A stretch of 64,000 bases of DNA from Thermoactinospora rubra (GTDB taxonomy: Bacteria; Actinomycetota; Actinomycetes; Streptosporangiales; Streptosporangiaceae). The stretch's first letter is position 1, and every line of letters begins with the position of its first letter. This document shows positions 1 through 8,924 of the stretch, piece by piece. Where the stretch lies: assembly GCF_002093975.1 (NCBI RefSeq), contig NZ_KZ084326.1, forward strand, positions 62,001 through 126,000, read 5' to 3'. The notes under the pieces were generated by a model, which was not told the origin of the DNA, made no database searches, and worked only from the letters and a program-made list of their open reading frames with translations. The position numbers and the translations under genes were made by a program.

Positions 1-1203
1 GAAGGGGCGCAGGCCGTAGCGCTGGTGGAGCTGCCACAGCGGCAGCAGGTTCTTCACGACCACCCCGCCCGCCCAGCCGAGCGCCGCCCCCAGCGCGCCG
101 TGGGCGGGGACCAGCGCCACGTCGAGCAGGACCGTGACCGCGACCGCCGCGGCGAGGTTGCCCAGGCTCGCGGTGGTGTGCCCGGCCGCGGTCAGCACCA
201 CGTCGACCGTGCCGCAGGCCGTGGCCAGCATCATGGTGCCCGCCAGGACCAGCGCCACCGGCACGGCCGAGCCGTACTCCTGGCCGAAGATCCGCAGCAG
301 CCACGGCGCGACCAGCGCGTAGCCGAGCCAGACCGGCCAGGTGAGCAGCACGAGCCACATCGTGGTCGTCTGGTACAGCTGCCGCGCCCTGGCCAGGTCG
401 CCCTCGGCCAGCGCCCTGACCAGGCGCGGCTGGACGGGCTGCGCCAGCCCCTGGCCGGCCAGCTGCCCCACGACCTTGAAGCGGGTGGCGGCGGTGTAGA
501 CGGCGGCCTGCGCCGGCCCGCCGAGCGCGGCCACGACCACGATGTCGAGCCGCTGGAAGACCGCCTGGATGGCGCCGGCGAGCGAGCGCGGCGCGGTGTG
601 CCGCCACAGGTCGCGCCCGGTGCCCGGCAGGTAGGGCGTGCGCGGCGCCCGCCCGCGCAGCCCGGCCGCCGCCAGCACCACCACCGGCACGTACGGCAAC
701 GCCCACGCCGGCGGCAGCCGGCCGGGGTCCCCGAGCCACGCCGCGCCGGCCACGAGCGCCAGCTGCAGCACCGGCAGCAGCAGCCCGTCGCACAGGACCG
801 TCGGGCGCATGGAGCCGAACCCGCGCGTGGCCGCCAGCAGGATGTCCGCGCAGACGACGAGCGGCACGGCGGCGGCCAGCACGCCGAGCATGGGGTGCAG
901 CAGCACCCCGGCCGCGACGGCGAGCGCGACGGGCGGCACCAGCGCCGCCCGGATGTATCCGGAGACGCCGCGATAGTCGTACGTCTGGGCCCGCGCGATG
1001 AAGAAGATCAGCCCGTTGCCCGCGTCCAGCCTGGCCACCCCGGCCGCCATGAGCGTCAGGGCGACCGCGGTGAAGAACGCGCCCGCCTGCTCGATCGGGA
1101 AGGCCCGCGTGACCACGACGACCATGAGGAACTGCGCCAGCGCGCCGGCCGCGGCCCCGGCCACCCCGGCCAGCCCGCCGCGGGCGAGCCGGCTCAGCGC
1201 CAC
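1..1203 (-). CDS. Wzx-like polysaccharide flippase (partial, runs off left edge)
   Basis: Integral membrane protein of the MATE/oligosaccharide flippase type, probably moving lipid-linked repeat units across the membrane. Reading the minus strand from GTG at 1203 gives 401 codons without a stop to the window edge, with many hydrophobic segments (for example GALAQFLMVVVVTRAF near the N-terminus) separated by short Arg-rich loops, as in Wzx proteins. The start is uncertain: the GTG overlaps the end of the upstream sulfotransferase gene by about 10 bases, which fits translational coupling in a tightly packed operon (Wzz, Wzy, kinase, sulfotransferase, flippase). The C-terminus is missing. Family identity rests on hydropathy pattern and context, so a related polysaccharide transporter is possible. 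Confidence 0.72.
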   Translation of the reverse strand, partial: MALSRLARGGLAGVAGAAAGALAQFLMVVVVTRAFPIEQAGAFFTAVALTLMAAGVARLDAGNGLIFFIARAQTYDYRGVSGYIRAALVPPVALAVAAGVLLHPMLGVLAAAVPLVVCADILLAATRGFGSMRPTVLCDGLLLPVLQLALVAGAAWLGDPGRLPPAWALPYVPVVVLAAAGLRGRAPRTPYLPGTGRDLWRHTAPRSLAGAIQAVFQRLDIVVVAALGGPAQAAVYTAATRFKVVGQLAGQGLAQPVQPRLVRALAEGDLARARQLYQTTTMWLVLLTWPVWLGYALVAPWLLRIFGQEYGSAVPVALVLAGTMMLATACGTVDVVLTAAGHTTASLGNLAAAVAVTVLLDVALVPAHGALGAALGWAGGVVVKNLLPLWQLHQRYGLRPF

Positions 1204-2036
1204 GACGGGTCACCGCCCAGCCAGCGCACCAGCTGCGTGTCGTAGACCTCGAAGTGGTCCATCAGCGCCTGCCGCAGCGACTCGGGCAGCGGCCTCGGCC
1301 GCGGCCTGCCGTTGTAGCGCTCGAACAGCGGATACCCCATGGGCGGCACGCCCAGGAAGTCCAGCACCTCCTCGTAGACGGCCTGCGGGTGGGCGAAGAA
1401 GCGATGGCTGTCCACGACGAGGATGCGCTCCCTGCCGAACAGCGGCTCCAGCCGGTCCAGCTGCTCGGCGTAGCGGCCGCGCGCCAGGTAGGCGTGGTGG
1501 CGGTGGGAGTGGTGGACGGCGTGCGGATGGGCGCGCAGGAACTCCTCGGCCCCCGCCAGCCGCGCGCACTCCAGCTCGACGGCGTACTCGAAGCTCGGCT
1601 CGGTCTCGAACCCCCGGGCCAGCTCGTGGGCGTGTGCGGAGAACGCCCGCTCGACGGGGTCGCGCACCAGGACGACGAGCTTGACGCCCGGCAGGTCCCT
1701 GGCGATGCGCTCGCCGGCCAGCGGGTGGAACAGGTAGTAGGGCGAGGACTCGAACGCCAGCGGCCGCCCGCCGTACCGCCTCCTGACCAGGGCGGCGCCG
1801 ACGGTCAGCGGGAAGTGGGCGCGGTACCAGTCCGGGCCGCGGTCGTAGGCGATGTCGAAGTAGTGCACGCCTTTGTGCAGCACGGGCTTGAGCAGCAGGG
1901 GATGCTGGGCCAGCGCGCGGTACAGCGAGGTCGTGCCGCACCGCTGCGCGCCGACGATGAGGAAGGACGGCAGCACGCGCCGGGCTGAGGTCAGCCGCCC
2001 GGCCGTCCTCGACACCGACAGCACCGAGCGCTTCAT
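1194..2036 (-). CDS. PAPS-dependent sulfotransferase
   Basis: Soluble sulfotransferase of 280 residues, expected to move sulfate from PAPS to a hydroxyl or amino group, here probably on a polysaccharide. The 5'-phosphosulfate loop is visible at residues about 25-37 (FLIVGAQRCGTTS), and the 3'-phosphate binding segment near residue 120 (VLVRDPVERAFSAHAHE). The ATG at 2036 lies five bases after the stop of the kinase-like gene, inside the exopolysaccharide operon. An in-frame extension upstream exists but would run into the preceding gene, so the ATG is preferred. A PAPS-forming APS kinase is encoded about 6 kb away, which supports sulfation as the local chemistry. The acceptor is unknown. Confidence 0.88.
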   Translation of the reverse strand: MKRSVLSVSRTAGRLTSARRVLPSFLIVGAQRCGTTSLYRALAQHPLLLKPVLHKGVHYFDIAYDRGPDWYRAHFPLTVGAALVRRRYGGRPLAFESSPYYLFHPLAGERIARDLPGVKLVVLVRDPVERAFSAHAHELARGFETEPSFEYAVELECARLAGAEEFLRAHPHAVHHSHRHHAYLARGRYAEQLDRLEPLFGRERILVVDSHRFFAHPQAVYEEVLDFLGVPPMGYPLFERYNGRPRPRPLPESLRQALMDHFEVYDTQLVRWLGGDPSWR

Positions 2037-2041
2037 GGCGT

Positions 2042-2944
2042 TCAAACCAGCGACTCCTCGTAGTCGACCAGCGGGGTGAGCCAGCGGCCGGTAGGGCCGA
2101 GCGGCTCGTGGCCGTCGGCGGCGTGCCGGTCGGCCAGCGTGATGAGGTAGTGGAGGGCGGCGCGCCGGGCCTCGTGCGCGGACAGCCCGAACTCGGCCAT
2201 CGTCCGCGGCGCCCGCGCCAGGCACGCGCGGGCCGCCGTGGCCGGGTCCATGCGGCGCAGGCACCGGTGGAACAGGTGGTGGAGGGCGTCGAAGCCGTAC
2301 GGCACGCCGGTCCCGTAGCGCTCCCAGTCCCACACCAGCAGCCGCCCGTCGGCCGACGGCGCGATGTTCCACGGGGTCAGGTCGCCGTGCCAGGCGTACG
2401 GCTCGCCGTCGCCGGCGATCTCCTTGACCGCCTCGACCAGCAGGCGCTCGGGCACCTTGCCGGAACGCGCGGGCAGGGGCGACAGCACCAGCACCTCCAG
2501 GCCGCGCCAGCTGCCGTGGTGCAGCACCGTGGGCGGCATGACCGTCTTCAGCGGCCGGTCGGCCAGCGCGGCCAGCGCCGCGGCCTCCGCCTGGACCAGC
2601 TCGCGGGCCCGCGGCGTGTCGCCGATCTTGGCGTAGGCGAGCAGCCCGCGGCCGTCGCGGACCTCCAGCACCGGCTTGCGGTTGGCCCGGCGCGCCGGGC
2701 GGGCGTGCAGCACCGCGCGGACCCGGGCGCCGAGCACCTCGCCGAGGTGGCTCTCGATGGAGTCCTCGACCGGGAGCATGAGCCTGGGGCCGAGCGCGGC
2801 GTGCCACCAGCGGCGCGGGGCCAGGCGGCGGGGCAGGGCCGGGTGGGGCAGCAGGGTGTAGGGGCGGTAGCCGCCCGAGCCGGGGAAGAGCGCGTCGATC
2901 GTCTGGCGCAGGTAGCGCACGCGGGCGTGGGCATCGGACCTCAT
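2042..2944 (-). CDS. Aminoglycoside-phosphotransferase-fold kinase
   Basis: A 300-residue protein with the small-molecule kinase fold of the APH family. The catalytic loop reads YAWHGDLTPWN at about residues 183-193 (Brenner-type HGDxxxxN) and is followed near residue 203 by WDWE, the metal-binding aspartate. The ATG overlaps the TGA of the upstream Wzy-like gene by four bases (ATGA), and the stop lies five bases before the sulfotransferase start, so it belongs to the polysaccharide operon. Family members phosphorylate sugars, choline or antibiotics; here a sugar or polymer-linked substrate is more likely than drug resistance, but this is inference from position. The first 90 residues are Arg-rich and not recognisable. 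Confidence 0.75.
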   Translation of the reverse strand: MRSDAHARVRYLRQTIDALFPGSGGYRPYTLLPHPALPRRLAPRRWWHAALGPRLMLPVEDSIESHLGEVLGARVRAVLHARPARRANRKPVLEVRDGRGLLAYAKIGDTPRARELVQAEAAALAALADRPLKTVMPPTVLHHGSWRGLEVLVLSPLPARSGKVPERLLVEAVKEIAGDGEPYAWHGDLTPWNIAPSADGRLLVWDWERYGTGVPYGFDALHHLFHRCLRRMDPATAARACLARAPRTMAEFGLSAHEARRAALHYLITLADRHAADGHEPLGPTGRWLTPLVDYEESLV

Positions 2945-4209
2945 GACGCCTGGTTCCTCCAGAGCAGCGCGAAGGAGATGAGATAGAGGCTCAAGGGCGA
3001 CACCAGGCCGTCGTAGACGACCATGTAGAGCAGCACCAGGAGCATGACGAGCACCCCGGCCAGGCCGATCGGGCTGCGGTCGCGCCAGTGCCGCCGGACG
3101 GCGCCGGCGAAGAAGGCCACATACAGCAGCGCCCCCGTGAAGCCCTGGGTGATGAGCAGGTGCCACAGCTGCCCGTCGCTGCCCAGCGGCGGGTGGCCGC
3201 ACTCGGGGCACCAGCTCGTCTTGCCCGTGGTGATGGACCGGTGGTTGCCGAGGGCGTTGCGGGTGTTGCCGTAGCCGATGACCGGCGAATGGGCCGCCGC
3301 CTTGATCGTGGCGGTCACCGTGAAGGCGCGGATGTCGTTGCTGTGCGGGTTGTCCAGCCGCTGGGCGACCAGCGTGGACAGCGGGCTGAGGGCGAACGCC
3401 AGCGCGCCGGCCGCCACGGCGGCGCACAGCGCCAGCCGCGTGCGGCGCACCCGCACGATCAGGTAGGCCACCGACAGGGCCAGGCCGATCCACAGGCCGC
3501 GGTTGAGCGAGTAGACCACCGGGACCGCGGCCAGCCCGGCCAGCGCCACCGCCAGCGCCCTGCGGTACGGCCCGCCGTACACCCACCAGCCGACCACGAA
3601 CCACACCAGCAGCACCGACAGGTTGGCCCCCCAGGCGTTGGCCCACTCGAAGGGCGCCTCCGGCCTGGGGGAGGCGTAGCCGAGCACCTTCTGGGTCTGC
3701 GCGGCCGTGGGGTGGATGAGGTTCTGCACGAACGGGTTGGCGGCCACCCAGTCCGGCAGCAGCCGCTCGACCGGGGAGGTGTAGGAGAAGCCGGGAGCGA
3801 GCACGCCCAGCAGGCCGCCCGCGACCGTGGTGACGAACAGCGCGCCCAGCATCCTGACCAGCCTCAGCTGCGGCAGCTCGCGCTCGCTGAGGTTGACCAG
3901 GTAGAGCACCATGACGATCAGGGAGGCGTGGAGCAGCAGCCGCATGAGGTAGCCGGTGACGCGCCCGGCGCTCAGCTCGCCGTATGTGCCGGGCGGGGTC
4001 TCGCCGAGCATGACGGAGCTGATCAGGAAGCCGCACATCAGCAGCAGCCACAGGCCCATGCCCTTGGGCAGGACGATCGGCCGGCGCCGCCACAGGATGA
4101 CGGCCATGGGGACGGCCAGCACGATCACCGACAGCCCGCCGAAGCCCAGCGCCCACCACACCGGGTAGCCGACGAGCAGGGCGGCGATCGGCCACGCGGG
4201 GCCGGTCAT
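2941..4209 (-). CDS. O-antigen ligase/polymerase (Wzy-like) membrane protein
   Basis: A 422-residue polytopic membrane protein of the Wzy_C/O-antigen ligase type, expected to polymerise or ligate lipid-linked repeat units on the outer face of the membrane. About ten to twelve hydrophobic segments are visible. The conserved periplasmic-loop region contains LNRGLWIGLALS followed by a long loop with SPVIGYGNTRNALGNH and a C-terminal GQLWHLLITQGFTGALLY, which is the typical layout of this superfamily. It overlaps both neighbours by four bases (ATGA at each junction), so it is translated as part of the operon running from the Wzz-like gene to the flippase. Polymerase and ligase cannot be told apart from sequence alone. 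Confidence 0.8.
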   Translation of the reverse strand: MTGPAWPIAALLVGYPVWWALGFGGLSVIVLAVPMAVILWRRRPIVLPKGMGLWLLLMCGFLISSVMLGETPPGTYGELSAGRVTGYLMRLLLHASLIVMVLYLVNLSERELPQLRLVRMLGALFVTTVAGGLLGVLAPGFSYTSPVERLLPDWVAANPFVQNLIHPTAAQTQKVLGYASPRPEAPFEWANAWGANLSVLLVWFVVGWWVYGGPYRRALAVALAGLAAVPVVYSLNRGLWIGLALSVAYLIVRVRRTRLALCAAVAAGALAFALSPLSTLVAQRLDNPHSNDIRAFTVTATIKAAAHSPVIGYGNTRNALGNHRSITTGKTSWCPECGHPPLGSDGQLWHLLITQGFTGALLYVAFFAGAVRRHWRDRSPIGLAGVLVMLLVLLYMVVYDGLVSPLSLYLISFALLWRNQAS

Positions 4210-5498
4210 GGGCCGGCCGGGGCATCGTCCTGGCCGCGCGGGCGCGGGGAGGGAATCGGTGAGGAGATCACGGCCATGGGCGTGGTCTCCGACGAGTCGG
4301 CGCAGCGGCCGCCCGCGACCAGCTTGCCCAGGCCGCTCTCGGGTCCGGGGACCGGTTTGGGCGGCGCCGCGCGCGTCACGACCGCGCCGATCACGGGCAC
4401 GTCGTGCCGGTGCAGGTGCCGTACGGCTGCCGCGACCTCACGCGCGTCGGCGCGGGGCAGCCGGACCAGCAGCGCCGCGGCCTCGGCCACGGCCAGGTCG
4501 TGCACGCCGGACCCGTCGAGCATCGCCAGCGGCGCCTTGACCGGCAGCGTGGCGCACGGCTCCGGCGGGACGGCCCGCACGAGCAGCGAGGCCGCCGCCC
4601 GCGCCCGGCACAGGGCCACCAGCGAGGAGGCCAGCTCGTGCGGGTCGGCGGGGCCGGACAGGTCGGCGAGCACCGGCAGGCCGGTCAGCCGCTCCACGTC
4701 CTCGGCCGTGCGCAGGCGCGTGTCGAGGCGGTCGCGCCCGAACGCCGCGGCCGTGCCGGCGAGCAGCCCCAGCATCAGGCCCGACCCGAGGTAGAGCGGC
4801 GCGCTGGGCGAGCTGGGCGCGGCGGGCGGCGTGGGCTGGCTGATCACCGAACCGGGGGTCACGGCGAGGGTCTTGAGCGAGTCGTACCTGGCCGTCAGTC
4901 CGGCCGCCTGCCTGCCGAGCAGGGCCTGCCGGTGGGCGGCGAGCGTGCGGGCCGCGCTGCCCTTGTCGAGCGTCTCCAGCTGCCCGGCGACCTCGCGCAG
5001 GCCGGCGTTGACCCGCTTGAGCTTGGCCAGGACGGCCTGCAGCTGGGCGGCGACGGCGGCCCTGGCCGTCTCGGCGCGGTGGGCCAGGTACGCCTCGGCG
5101 TAGGCGCGGGCGTGCGCGGCGGCGGTGGCCGGGTCGGCGGAGGTGACCGCGATCGAGAGAACCGAGGAGTTGGGCGGGACGGACACCTCGGGTGTCCCGA
5201 TCGCGGTGGTCCCGGCGAGCCGCGCGGCCTTCGCGGCCACCACGGCCGACATGGCGATCCGCGCCTCGGTGTCGAGGTTGAGCGCTTCGCGTTGCCGGTT
5301 GGTCACCTGGTTGGTCTGGTCGAGCACGCCGGTGGGCGTGACCAGCACCTCCGCGTGGGCGGTGTAGGCCGCGGGGGTGAGCCGCCACAGCGCCAGCGCG
5401 CCCAGCAGGCAGGCGAGCAGCGGGCAGGCCAGCGCGAGGCGCCGCCTGCGCAGCAGCGACAGGAGCGCTGCCAGGTCCGTGCCGTGCGTCTGGGACAT
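4206..5498 (-). CDS. Wzz/CpsC-like chain-length regulator with degenerate kinase-like tail
   Basis: First gene of the exopolysaccharide operon, 430 residues. It has a short cytoplasmic start with RRRR, a first membrane segment around residues 22-40, an extracytoplasmic stretch with coiled-coil-like helices (residues about 60-230), a second membrane segment (LYLGSGLMLGLLAGTAAAFG, about 233-252), and a cytoplasmic tail. The tail begins with AEDVERLTGLPVLADL, which is how fused bacterial tyrosine kinase domains begin, but no Walker A motif follows, so the kinase domain is degenerate. ATG at 5498 is chosen because GGAG lies ten bases upstream and the first 20 in-frame residues before it look non-coding. 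It likely controls polymer length together with the Wzy-like protein. Confidence 0.78.
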   Translation of the reverse strand: MSQTHGTDLAALLSLLRRRRLALACPLLACLLGALALWRLTPAAYTAHAEVLVTPTGVLDQTNQVTNRQREALNLDTEARIAMSAVVAAKAARLAGTTAIGTPEVSVPPNSSVLSIAVTSADPATAAAHARAYAEAYLAHRAETARAAVAAQLQAVLAKLKRVNAGLREVAGQLETLDKGSAARTLAAHRQALLGRQAAGLTARYDSLKTLAVTPGSVISQPTPPAAPSSPSAPLYLGSGLMLGLLAGTAAAFGRDRLDTRLRTAEDVERLTGLPVLADLSGPADPHELASSLVALCRARAAASLLVRAVPPEPCATLPVKAPLAMLDGSGVHDLAVAEAAALLVRLPRADAREVAAAVRHLHRHDVPVIGAVVTRAAPPKPVPGPESGLGKLVAGGRCADSSETTPMAVISSPIPSPRPRGQDDAPAGP

Positions 5499-5774
5499 GC
5501 CGTGTTGACTCCGCGCTGTCGATTGGCGACTCTCGGTCACTATAGGGTGAGCAGGCATTTCCTCGACTGAATACTGAAGATTTCCTTGGAGGATCTTGGG
5601 GGGTGGAGGTGGAGCGGGAAAGCCGTCTTATCCGGATATTTCCGGGATTATCCGTCGCGCCGGGGCTCGGAGGCGGAGTGGCGAGGTGGAAGGCCACATC
5701 GCGGGCGCCCATGAATGTGTCAGAGTGTCGCAGCCGCGACAGGGGGCGTTGCGCCAATGGGGAGTGGGAAATCC
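5499..5774. promoter_or_regulatory. Divergent intergenic region of polysaccharide operon and GH26 gene
   Basis: The 276 bases separate two divergent starts, so promoters for both must lie here. The stretch 5550-5650 is clearly richer in A/T than its surroundings (for example TTTCCTTGGAGG and GGATATTTCCGG). I cannot assign -10 and -35 boxes with confidence. No gene is visible. Confidence 0.4.
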
Positions 5775-6830
5775 ATGCATCGAACGCTTAGTTTCCGAAA
5801 TCTGGTGCTTTTCGTGGCGCCTGCCGTACTCCTCGGGGGATGTTCGGGGGCGGAGGGGGCGCGCAGGGACACCGCCACGAGGACGGCGTCCGCGCCGGCC
5901 TGCTCGGTGTCGGCCAAGCTCATCCCGACCTGCGGCGCGTGGTGGGGGATCGCGCCGGAGGTCTTCACCGGGCTGCGCGTCGGGCCCGCGCTGGAGCGGG
6001 CCGAGCGCCGCATGCGCCGCCCCGCGGACGTGCTGCACGTCTACCACCGGGGCGCGGAGCTGTTCCCCACGCGGCAGGAGATCGCGCTGGCCCGCGAGCC
6101 GGACCGGCCGCGGCTGCTGCTGATCAACTGGAAGCCGTCCTTCGACCACACCTGGGCGCACATCGCGGCGGGGGCGCTCGACGCGCGCATCGACCGGCTG
6201 GCCGCGCACATCCGCGCCGCCTTTCCCGAGCGCTTCTTCCTGACCGTGCACCACGAGCCGGAGGACGACGTCGACCCGGCGCCGGGCTCGGGGATGACGG
6301 CCGCGGACTACGCGGCGATGTTCCGCCACGTCGTGCTGCGGCTGCGCGAGCGCGGCGTGCGCAACGCGGTGACGGTCATGACGTACATGGGCGCGCCGAA
6401 CTGGGCGTCCAAGCCGTGGTTCGAGGAGCTCTACCCCGGTGACGACGTGGTCGACTGGGTGGCCATGGACCCCTACGTCGACGGCCGGGTCCAGGACTTC
6501 GGCGGGCTGGTGAACAAGGTCCGCGCCGACTATCCGGCCTGGCCGGGGTTCTACCGGTGGATGCGGGACCGCTTCCCCGGCAAGCCGATCATGGTGGCCG
6601 AGTGGGGGGTGTTCGAGCGGCCGGGAGATCCGGGGTTCAAGGCGGCGTTCTTCGAGAACGTCCGCACCCAGATCCGGAAATATCCGCAAATCAAGGCGAT
6701 GGTCTACTTCGACTCGCCCCGCGCCCCGCGAGGCGACACGCGCTTCGACGCGACCCCGGCCGCGGCCGAGGCGTTCGCGGCCCTGGCGCGGGACGCCTAC
6801 TTCGCCGCGACGCGCGTCCCCCGGTCCTGA
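5775..6830 (+). CDS. GH26-like glycoside hydrolase lipoprotein
   Basis: Exported lipoprotein of 351 residues with a charged start, a hydrophobic stretch and the lipobox LLGGC. The mature part resembles family 26 glycoside hydrolases (beta-mannanase type, TIM barrel). Two acidic motifs fit the catalytic pair: VHHEPEDD for the acid/base glutamate in the middle and MVAEWGVFE for the nucleophile near the C-terminus. It sits divergently next to the exopolysaccharide operon, so it may trim or release the polymer. Start choice: ATG 5775 has GGAG eleven bases upstream; ATG 5757 (six residues longer, preceded by GGGGG) is an equally possible start. Substrate is not known. Confidence 0.8.
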   Translation: MHRTLSFRNLVLFVAPAVLLGGCSGAEGARRDTATRTASAPACSVSAKLIPTCGAWWGIAPEVFTGLRVGPALERAERRMRRPADVLHVYHRGAELFPTRQEIALAREPDRPRLLLINWKPSFDHTWAHIAAGALDARIDRLAAHIRAAFPERFFLTVHHEPEDDVDPAPGSGMTAADYAAMFRHVVLRLRERGVRNAVTVMTYMGAPNWASKPWFEELYPGDDVVDWVAMDPYVDGRVQDFGGLVNKVRADYPAWPGFYRWMRDRFPGKPIMVAEWGVFERPGDPGFKAAFFENVRTQIRKYPQIKAMVYFDSPRAPRGDTRFDATPAAAEAFAALARDAYFAATRVPRS

Positions 6831-6837
6831 CGGCCGC

Positions 6838-7734
6838 TCAGGCTCCCACGGGCTCGGTCTCGATCTCGCGCCGGCGCTCGGTCCGCCTGGCCTTGAGCCG
6901 CCACACCAGCACCCCGGCGGGTACGGCCGCCGCCAGCAGCCACAGCGTCACGGTGGTCGGCACGTTCAGCAGCTTGAGCGCCGAGGCCAGCAGCACGTAG
7001 GCCAGCAGCGCCCGGATGATCCCGGCCGGGGCCCACGCCGAGATCCGCGCCCCGAGGTAGACGCCCGGGATCGACCCTGCGAGCAGCGACAGCGTCAGGT
7101 CCAGCCGGAAGTCGCCGTACAGCAGGTGGCCCAGCGCCGCCGCGGCGACCAGCGGGACGGCCTGCACCAGGTCGGTGCCGACGAGCTGGTTGGCCTTGAG
7201 TGCGGGGTAGAGGGCCAGCAGCGCGACGATGATCAGGGAGCCGGAGCCCACCGAGGACACGCCGACCACGAGACCGCCGACCATACCGACCAGTAGAGTA
7301 GGTATAGGGCGCACGGAAACCTCCGTGGCCTGCGCCGTGCCGCCCCTGTCGCCGACGAGCGTCTTGGTCACCAGGCCGGCCACGGCCAGCAGCAGCGCCC
7401 CGCCCAGCGCCGTCTTGACCGCCTGCTGGACCGCCTCGCCCTCGCCGAAGGCCCTGATGAGGAACACGCCGCAGAAGGCCGCCGGCACCGAGCCGACGCA
7501 CAGCCAGGCGACCATGCGCAGGTTCACCGTGCCGCGCCGCAGGTGGACCAGCCCGCCGACCGGCTTCATCACCGCCGAGGTGACCAGGTCGCTGGAGACC
7601 GCGGCCAGCGGCGGCACGTTGAAGAACAGCATCATCATGGGCGTCATCAGCGCGCCGCCGCCCATGCCGGTCAGGCCGACCACGATCGCGACGAGGAATG
7701 ATCCGAGGACGAGGGGCAGCTCGAGCTCAATCAA
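6838..7734 (-). CDS. TauE/SafE-family anion permease
   Basis: A 298-residue membrane protein of the TauE/SafE (sulfite/organosulfur exporter) family. It has the duplicated glycine-rich motif of this family: VGLTGMGGGALMTPMMM near the N-terminus and VGVSSVGSGSLIIVALL in the second half, with eight or so hydrophobic segments. The start is a TTG at 7734 that overlaps the stop of the APS kinase gene (TTGA) and has GGAGG nine bases upstream, which decides the start. Coupling to APS kinase suggests transport of sulfate, sulfite or another sulfur anion. Direction of transport cannot be read from sequence. Confidence 0.85.
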   Translation of the reverse strand: MIELELPLVLGSFLVAIVVGLTGMGGGALMTPMMMLFFNVPPLAAVSSDLVTSAVMKPVGGLVHLRRGTVNLRMVAWLCVGSVPAAFCGVFLIRAFGEGEAVQQAVKTALGGALLLAVAGLVTKTLVGDRGGTAQATEVSVRPIPTLLVGMVGGLVVGVSSVGSGSLIIVALLALYPALKANQLVGTDLVQAVPLVAAAALGHLLYGDFRLDLTLSLLAGSIPGVYLGARISAWAPAGIIRALLAYVLLASALKLLNVPTTVTLWLLAAAVPAGVLVWRLKARRTERRREIETEPVGA

Positions 7735-8924
7735 CGGATGTAACCTCCGGCTCTGATCGCGTCCAGGACACGGCTCACCGCGGCCTCGATCGAGATGTGG
7801 GTGGTGTCGACGACCAGGTCGGCGTCCTCCGGCTCCTCGTAGGGGTCGGAGACGCCGGTGAACTCGGGGATCAGCCCGGCGCGCGCCTTGGCGTACAGGC
7901 CCTTGCGGTCGCGCCGCTCGCACTCCTCCAGCGGCGTGGCGACGTACACGAGCATGAAGTCGGCGCCCACCGCCTCGACCATCTCGCGCACCTCGGCCCG
8001 TGTGGCGGCGTAGGGCGCGATGGGCGCGCAGATGGCCAGCCCGCCGTGACGCGCCGCCTCGGCGGCCACGAAGCCGATGCGCCTGATGTTGAGGTCGCGA
8101 TCGGCCTTGGAGAAGGTCAGGCCCTTGGACAGCAGGTGGCGCACCACGTCGCCGTCGAGGTAGGTGATCGTGCGGCCGCCGAGCTCCAGCAGCGCGTCGC
8201 GCAGGCCGCGGGCGATGGTCGACTTGCCGGAGCCGGACAGGCCGGTGAAGAACACCACGAGCCCCCGCCTGTGGGGCGGGCCGGGGATGGCGACGGGCTC
8301 GGGGCCCGGGTAGTGCTCGGCCGCCCCGTAGTTCTCGGCCACGCGCTCGCGCAGCTCCAGGTCGATCTCCGGGTCCTCGCGGGGCGCGAGCGGCACGGCG
8401 ACGACCATCGTGTCCTCGGGGAGGCGCTCGGCGGCCTTCAGCGCCGCCCGCACGACCGCGGGGCCGGCTTCGCCGTACACCAGGGGCATCAGCAGGATCA
8501 CGGCGTCCAGCTCGCGCGCGGTCTCGACGATCTCGTCGAGGGAGTCCAGGGGGCCGCGCATGGTGACGGCCAGCGCGGGCCGGCCGTCGAGCTCCTTGCG
8601 GACCTCCTCCGGGGTACGGCGCAGCCGCGCGAACGGCCCGTGCTCGATCGGGCCCAGCGCCCTGACCTCGCCGGTGGCCACGTCGAGGGCGGCCAGCGGG
8701 ACGCCCTCGGGATCGAGCAGCGTGACATCGTCGCCCACGTCGTCGGGGAGGTGGATGGTGACGGGGGCGGGCCACGGCGTGCCGTCGAGGAGGGTGCCGT
8801 GCTCGATGACCGAATGCGCGTCCTCGTGCCCCATGAACCCGGTCAACGGGTGGAAGGCGCCGGAGAGCAGCAGCTCCAGGTCGGCGAGTTCGCGCGCGTT
8901 CGGGGTCCACTCCACGTATGGCAT
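7731..8924 (-). CDS. cysC: APS kinase with degenerate N-terminal ATP-sulfurylase-like domain
   Basis: A 397-residue fusion. Residues about 10-60 match the PUA-like domain of ATP sulfurylase (LELLLSGAFHPLTGFMG), but the catalytic QxRNPxHxxH motif of that enzyme is absent, so sulfate adenylylation is not expected. The C-terminal 180 residues are a complete adenylylsulfate kinase: P-loop GLSGSGKST, TYLDGDVVRHLLSKGL, and RDLNIRRIGFVA. The product, PAPS, is the donor for sulfotransferases, and one is encoded at 1194-2036. Translationally coupled to the TauE/SafE gene. Such fusions are known in actinobacteria, and the N-terminal domain may be structural or regulatory. Confidence 0.9.
   Translation of the reverse strand: MPYVEWTPNARELADLELLLSGAFHPLTGFMGHEDAHSVIEHGTLLDGTPWPAPVTIHLPDDVGDDVTLLDPEGVPLAALDVATGEVRALGPIEHGPFARLRRTPEEVRKELDGRPALAVTMRGPLDSLDEIVETARELDAVILLMPLVYGEAGPAVVRAALKAAERLPEDTMVVAVPLAPREDPEIDLELRERVAENYGAAEHYPGPEPVAIPGPPHRRGLVVFFTGLSGSGKSTIARGLRDALLELGGRTITYLDGDVVRHLLSKGLTFSKADRDLNIRRIGFVAAEAARHGGLAICAPIAPYAATRAEVREMVEAVGADFMLVYVATPLEECERRDRKGLYAKARAGLIPEFTGVSDPYEEPEDADLVVDTTHISIEAAVSRVLDAIRAGGYIR

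Noticed and set aside
2042..4225. A 727-codon minus-strand frame spanning the Wzy-like and kinase-like genes
   Set aside because: Its first 420 codons are an out-of-frame shadow of the Wzy-like gene; only the part from 2944 is a gene.
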